The notes under the pieces: model-generated
Database searches by the model: none
Told to the model about the DNA's origin: nothing
The model's input: only the letters and a program-made list of their open reading frames with translations
In this document: piece after piece, positions 60,600 through 64,000 of the stretch
Numbering within the stretch: the first letter of the stretch is position 1
How the letters are laid out: the number at the start of each line of letters is the position of its first letter
Position numbers and translations under genes: made by a program
Source: CAYPTB01 sp964413535
Lineage (GTDB): Bacteria > Planctomycetota > UBA1135 > GCA-002686595
NCBI GenBank assembly: GCA_964413535.1
Contig: CAYPTB010000034.1
Span: 1 to 64,000 of the forward strand
Direction of reading: 5' to 3'
DNA: 64,000 bases

Positions 60600-61958
60600 A
60601 TGTTCTCCGGGCGCGCCGTTCTCCTCGCCCTCCTCGCCATCCTTGCAGCGGGGCCCGCGCGAGCCGTTCCCGCGCAACCGCTCGGGCCCCGGGCCTCGCA
60701 GGCGAACGAGGTATCGCAGGCGAGCGAGCCCGCGCGAGTCTCACCGAGCTCGATCGACGGAGCGGAGCTGCCGCGGGTGGCGCCCCACGCGCTCGTCCTC
60801 GTGTCGCTCGACGGCTTCCGCCACGACTACCTCGAGCTCCACGAGGCGCCGAACCTCGCGCGCTTCGCCGCCGAGGGCGTGCGCGCGGAGGCGCTCGTCC
60901 CCGTGTTCCCGACGAGCACCTTCCCCAACCACTACACGCTCGTCACGGGTCTGTGGCCCGAGCACCACGGGATCGTCGACAACACGATGTACGACCCGGA
61001 GCTCGACGAGACCTTCGAGATCGGCGACCGCCTCGCGGTCGAGGACGCGCGCTGGTGGGCGGGCGAGCCGCTGTGGGTCAAGGTCGAGAAGGCGGGGCGC
61101 GTCGCGGCCACGATGTTCTGGCCCGGGTCCGAGGCCGAGATCGGCGGCGTCCGGCCGACGCATTGGTTCCACTACGACGCGTCCCTGGACGAGGGCGAGC
61201 GCGTGGCCACCGTGCTCGCCTGGCTCGACCTGCCGGAGCCCGAGCGCCCCGCGTTCGTCACGCTGTACTTCAGCTCCGTCGACTCGGCCGGCCACCGCTT
61301 CGGCCCGCGTTCCGCCGAGGTCGCCGCGGCCGTGCAGCGCGTCGACGCGCGCCTCGGCGAGCTCCTGGCGGGCCTCGAAGCGCGCGGGATCGCGGACGCG
61401 ACCGACGTCGTCGTCGTGAGCGACCACGGCATGGTCGAGCTCGACCGCGAGCGCGTGATCGTGCTCGACGACCTGGTCGACCTCGACGGTCTGCACGTCG
61501 TGACGCTCTCGCCCGTGCTCGGGATCCGCGCGGCTCCAGAACGCCTCGACGAAGTGCTCGCGAGTCTCGCGGGCGCCCACCCGCATCTCTCGGTCTGGCC
61601 GCGCGCCGAGGTACCCGATCACCTGCACTACCGGGTCCACGCGCGCATCCCGCCGATCGTCGGCCTCGCGGACGAGGGCTGGCGCGTCCTGCTGCGGGAG
61701 GACCTCGAAGATCTCGAGCGCGCGACGCGCGGCGCGACCCACGGCTACGACCCTCGCCTGCGCTCGATGCAGGCCTTCTTCGCGGCCCGCGGCCCCGGCT
61801 TCCGACGCGGCCTCGTCGTGCCGCCCTTCGAGAGCATCCACCTCTACACACTCTTCACGCGCCTCCTCGCGCTCGAGCCCGCGCCGAACGACGGCGACCC
61901 CGAGGCCCTCGTGCACCTGCTCGCGCCGCCGGATCCCGAGCGCGAATCGTTCCGTTAG
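60600..61958 (+). CDS. NPP-type nucleotide pyrophosphatase/phosphodiesterase
   Basis: 452 residues from the ATG at 60600, 6 bp after pepN. Signal peptide to about residue 22. Alkaline-phosphatase fold: LVSLDGFRHDYL (metal Asp71), PTSTFPNHYTLVTGLWPEHHGIVDN as two adjoining pieces (nucleophile Thr107), SSVDSAGHRFGP and VVVSDHGM carry the remaining metal ligands. These enzymes hydrolyse nucleotides or phosphodiesters outside the cell or in the periplasm. Confidence 0.92.
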   Translation: MFSGRAVLLALLAILAAGPARAVPAQPLGPRASQANEVSQASEPARVSPSSIDGAELPRVAPHALVLVSLDGFRHDYLELHEAPNLARFAAEGVRAEALVPVFPTSTFPNHYTLVTGLWPEHHGIVDNTMYDPELDETFEIGDRLAVEDARWWAGEPLWVKVEKAGRVAATMFWPGSEAEIGGVRPTHWFHYDASLDEGERVATVLAWLDLPEPERPAFVTLYFSSVDSAGHRFGPRSAEVAAAVQRVDARLGELLAGLEARGIADATDVVVVSDHGMVELDRERVIVLDDLVDLDGLHVVTLSPVLGIRAAPERLDEVLASLAGAHPHLSVWPRAEVPDHLHYRVHARIPPIVGLADEGWRVLLREDLEDLERATRGATHGYDPRLRSMQAFFAARGPGFRRGLVVPPFESIHLYTLFTRLLALEPAPNDGDPEALVHLLAPPDPERESFR

Positions 61959-61959
61959 C

Positions 61960-62400
61960 ATGGGTGCCATGTCGCCCGGCGGATCCAGTGTGCGCGTGCG
62001 CATGGGAGCGCTGCTCCTCGTCGTGGTGCTCCTCGCGACGTCGCTCTGGCTCGTGTGGCGGGAGATGTGTGAGCTCGGGACCTCGGACGAAGCCTCCGCG
62101 ATCGCGACGCCCGCTCCGCTTGACGTCGACGTGCGCGCCGCGTCACCGGAGGAGGCCGGGAACCGAGTCGAGCGACCGCAGCGCGTTCGCGTCCGCACGC
62201 CCACGGCGCCTGCGGAGGAAGCCGACGCGGAGACGCTGTGGAGCTTCGGCGAGGAGTTCCTCGGTTGGGCGCCGCGCGCGGACGTCGATCTTTCGCAGCA
62301 CTCGAGTGAGGAGCTGCGCGCGTGGATCGAGCAGGACCTGCGCATCGACGCCTTCCACGACAGGCTCGGCTACGCCGACCAGATCGGCTACACCGAATAG
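61960..62400 (+). CDS. Small signal-anchored protein of unknown function
   Basis: 146 residues. ATG at 61960, with another at 61969. A hydrophobic helix (GALLLVVVLLATSLWLVW) near residues 16-33, then a Pro/Ala-rich linker and a C-terminal acidic segment (HSSEELRAWIEQDLRIDAFHDRLG). It begins 2 bp after the NPP stop. No family recognised. The run of short spacers suggests one operon from pepN to here. Confidence 0.6.
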   Translation: MGAMSPGGSSVRVRMGALLLVVVLLATSLWLVWREMCELGTSDEASAIATPAPLDVDVRAASPEEAGNRVERPQRVRVRTPTAPAEEADAETLWSFGEEFLGWAPRADVDLSQHSSEELRAWIEQDLRIDAFHDRLGYADQIGYTE

Positions 62401-62407
62401 CGCGGCG

Positions 62408-63352
62408 ATGGCGAAGAAGGGTTCGCGCAAGCAGAAGGTCGAGCCGGCCTCGCGCGGCCTGACGCCGCGCCAGGTCGCCGCCACGCCGCCCGCGAAGGTC
62501 GCAGCGCTCGGCGCGCGCGTCGAAGAGGACGGCGGCAGCGTGCTCGCGTCCTACCGCGATCCGCTGGGCGGCGCGTGGCAGCTCCTCGTCGCGCTGCCGC
62601 TCGACAAGGTGCAGCCGACGCCCTACCAGCGCGATCTCTCCGCGGCGCACGTGAAGCGTCTCTCCGGAGTGCTCGCGAAGCTCGACCGCTTCCTCGATCC
62701 GATCATCGCCGTGCAGAGCGACGCGGGCGGCTACTGGACGCCAAACGGCCACCACCGGCTCGCGGCGCTGCGCGAGCTCGGCGGGCGCTCGATCGTGGCG
62801 CTGCTCGTCCCGGAGACCGAGCTCGCCTACCAGATCCTCGCGCTCAACACCGAGAAGGCGCACAACCTGCGCGAGCGCTCCCTCGAGGTGATCCGCATGG
62901 CGCGCGACCTCGCAGAGCTCGACGCGGCGCCCGAGAAGCAGTACGCCGACGCGTTCGAGGAGCCCGCGCTCTTGACGCTCGGCGCGTGCTACGAGAAGAA
63001 GCCGCGCTTCGCGGGCAGCGTGTACCACTCCGTGCTGAAGCGCGTGGAGACCTTTCTCGGCGTCCCGCTCGCGAAGGCGCTCCTCGTGCGCGACGAGCAC
63101 GCCGAGCGCGTGCTCGAGCTCGACGGGGCCGTCGCCGACGCCGTCGCGAAGCTGAAGGAGAAGGGCTTCGACAGCCCCTACCTCAAGAACTTCGTCGTGG
63201 CGCGCATCAACCCGCTGCGCTTCCAGCGCGGCGCGAAGCAAGCCGACTTCGACGCCACGTTCGCCAAGATGCTCGCGTCCGCGCGCGGCTTCCAGGCCGG
63301 CAAGGTCAAGCTCGACCAACTCGCCCGCGCCGGCGGCCCGCTCGACGAGTAG
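62408..63352 (+). CDS. ParB N-terminal domain-like protein
   Basis: 314 residues. The region of residues about 65-150 (LPLDKVQPTPYQRDLSAAHV, then GYWTPNGHHRLAALRELGG) matches the ParB/Srx-like nuclease fold in which GHHR corresponds to the CTP-binding box. The helix-turn-helix part of true ParB is not evident; instead a helical segment with LNTEKAHNLRERSLEVIRMAR follows. Cytoplasmic and basic. Not next to parA, so chromosome segregation is not implied. ATG at 62408 is the first in frame after the previous stop. Confidence 0.8.
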   Translation: MAKKGSRKQKVEPASRGLTPRQVAATPPAKVAALGARVEEDGGSVLASYRDPLGGAWQLLVALPLDKVQPTPYQRDLSAAHVKRLSGVLAKLDRFLDPIIAVQSDAGGYWTPNGHHRLAALRELGGRSIVALLVPETELAYQILALNTEKAHNLRERSLEVIRMARDLAELDAAPEKQYADAFEEPALLTLGACYEKKPRFAGSVYHSVLKRVETFLGVPLAKALLVRDEHAERVLELDGAVADAVAKLKEKGFDSPYLKNFVVARINPLRFQRGAKQADFDATFAKMLASARGFQAGKVKLDQLARAGGPLDE

Positions 63353-63358
63353 CCGCCG

Positions 63359-64000
63359 GTGAACGCGTCGTCCCCCCCTCCGCGCCCGGAACCGCGCCAG
63401 CGTCCGGACCCGCGCGAGCCCTCGCCCCCGCACGCGGAATCGCGCCAGCCAGCGCGCCCGGAACCGCCCTCGCCCGTGCGTCCGGACCCGCGTCGTGCGC
63501 CGCTCCCTGCGCACTCTACAGAACATGCGGAACGTGCGGAGCGTGCGCGAACGCCCGTGTTGCTCCTGGACGTGATGGGCACGCTCGTCTACGACCCGTT
63601 CTACGTCGAGGTCCCGCGCTTCTTCGGTATGACGCTCGACGAGCTGCTCGCCGCGAAGGACCCGACCGCCTGGATCGAGTTCGAGCTCGCGGCGATCGAC
63701 GAGCCGACCTTCCTCGCGCGCTTCTTCGCCGACCGCCGCGACTACGACCAAGCCGGCTTCGTCGAGCAGATGAGAGCCAGCTACCGCTGGCTCGACGGCA
63801 TGGAGCCGCTCCTCGCCGAGCTCGCAGAGTCAGGCGCGACGATGCACGCCTTCTCCAACTACACGTGCTGGTACGCGGCGATCGAGGAGCGCCTGCGCCT
63901 CTCGCGCTACCTCGCTTGGAGCTTCGTCTCCTGCGACACGCGCCTGCGCAAGCCCGACCCCGAGGCGTATCTCCACGCCTTGCGCGAGCTCGACCTCGAT
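63359..64000 (+). CDS. HAD hydrolase, FMN-hydrolase-like (3' cut by window)
   Basis: A GTG start 7 nt after the ParB-like stop gives 214 residues before the window ends. The first 65 are Pro/Arg/Glu-rich with short repeats (RPEP, RPDPR) and may be a linker or a wrong start; a GTG at 63557 is an alternative. The HAD part (LLLDVMGTLVYDPFY, WLDGMEPLLAELA, HAFSNYTCWYAAIEERL, SCDTRLRKPDPEAY) closely follows plant plastid FMN hydrolases. The nucleophile Asp is present, but the second Asp of the usual DxDxT motif is Met, as in the plant enzymes. Confidence 0.78.
   Translation, partial: MNASSPPPRPEPRQRPDPREPSPPHAESRQPARPEPPSPVRPDPRRAPLPAHSTEHAERAERARTPVLLLDVMGTLVYDPFYVEVPRFFGMTLDELLAAKDPTAWIEFELAAIDEPTFLARFFADRRDYDQAGFVEQMRASYRWLDGMEPLLAELAESGATMHAFSNYTCWYAAIEERLRLSRYLAWSFVSCDTRLRKPDPEAYLHALRELDLD

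Noticed and set aside
62408..63352. Chromosome partition locus (parABS)
   Set aside because: No parA neighbour, no parS-like 16-bp palindrome and no helix-turn-helix; the ParB-like fold is used in many other proteins.

Overview
The window comes from a very GC-rich bacterial genome (most genes look about 70% G+C, with strong G/C at third codon positions). The gene content points to the Planctomycetota: formylglycine-type sulfatases, many secreted or lipid-anchored proteins, a metallo-beta-lactamase/lamin-tail/IPT protein, carboxypeptidase-regulatory-like repeats, several SGNH hydrolases of cell-envelope type and large GT-C glycosyltransferases. This is inference from gene content. No rRNA, tRNA, CRISPR array or intact insertion sequence was found.

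Layout. 1-5.8 kb: the 3' end of a sulfatase, a truncated copy of a glycosyltransferase gene, an inserted SGNH gene of lower GC, the intact glycosyltransferase and a C39-like protease. 5.8-11 kb (minus strand): a TPR protein, a GNAT, an HTTM-DUF393 fusion with a membrane partner, and an isolated low-GC secreted protein. 11.1-17.0 kb (minus strand): six genes joined by overlapping stops and starts (MBOAT, 34-aa membrane peptide ending FIYRAF, two SGNH proteins, FkbH-like enzyme, acyl carrier protein). This is the most interesting part: it has every part of a Dlt-type envelope acylation machine, but with an FkbH (glyceryl-loading) enzyme in the place of DltA. 17.4-19.5 kb: an OmpR-type response regulator and histidine kinase. 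20-27 kb: WecB-like epimerase, pyroglutamyl peptidase, coiled-coil secreted protein, GT2, GlsB-like protein, a C39 lipoprotein with a small partner, and a carboxypeptidase-regulatory-like repeat protein.

27.2-34.1 kb: asparagine synthase, GNAT, tyrosine phosphatase, an alpha-toroid protein and an M1 peptidase. 34.3-37 kb: a tandem duplication of a LolA-like secreted protein, with the first copy broken by a 1-nt deletion. 37-49 kb (minus strand): DUF1579 protein, a bi-domain oxidoreductase, a polysaccharide deacetylase, a D-amino-acid-oxidase-like enzyme, two GT-C glycosyltransferases, the lamin-tail protein and an SGNH-TPR protein. Two copies of a roughly 100-bp palindromic element sit at gene ends here. 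49.5-51.1 kb: a second low-GC gene. 51-64 kb: a TPR regulator-like protein, TPR lipoprotein, CsgG-like lipoprotein, sulfatase, aminopeptidase N, NPP-type phosphodiesterase, small membrane protein, ParB-like protein and a HAD (FMN-hydrolase-like) gene cut by the window end.

Taken together, much of the window serves building, modifying and remodelling of an extracytoplasmic glycan (GT2, GT-C enzymes, WecB, AsnB-type amidotransferase, bi-domain oxidoreductase, deacetylase, sulfatases and the Dlt-like acylation operon), interspersed with secreted proteases and lineage-specific secreted proteins.
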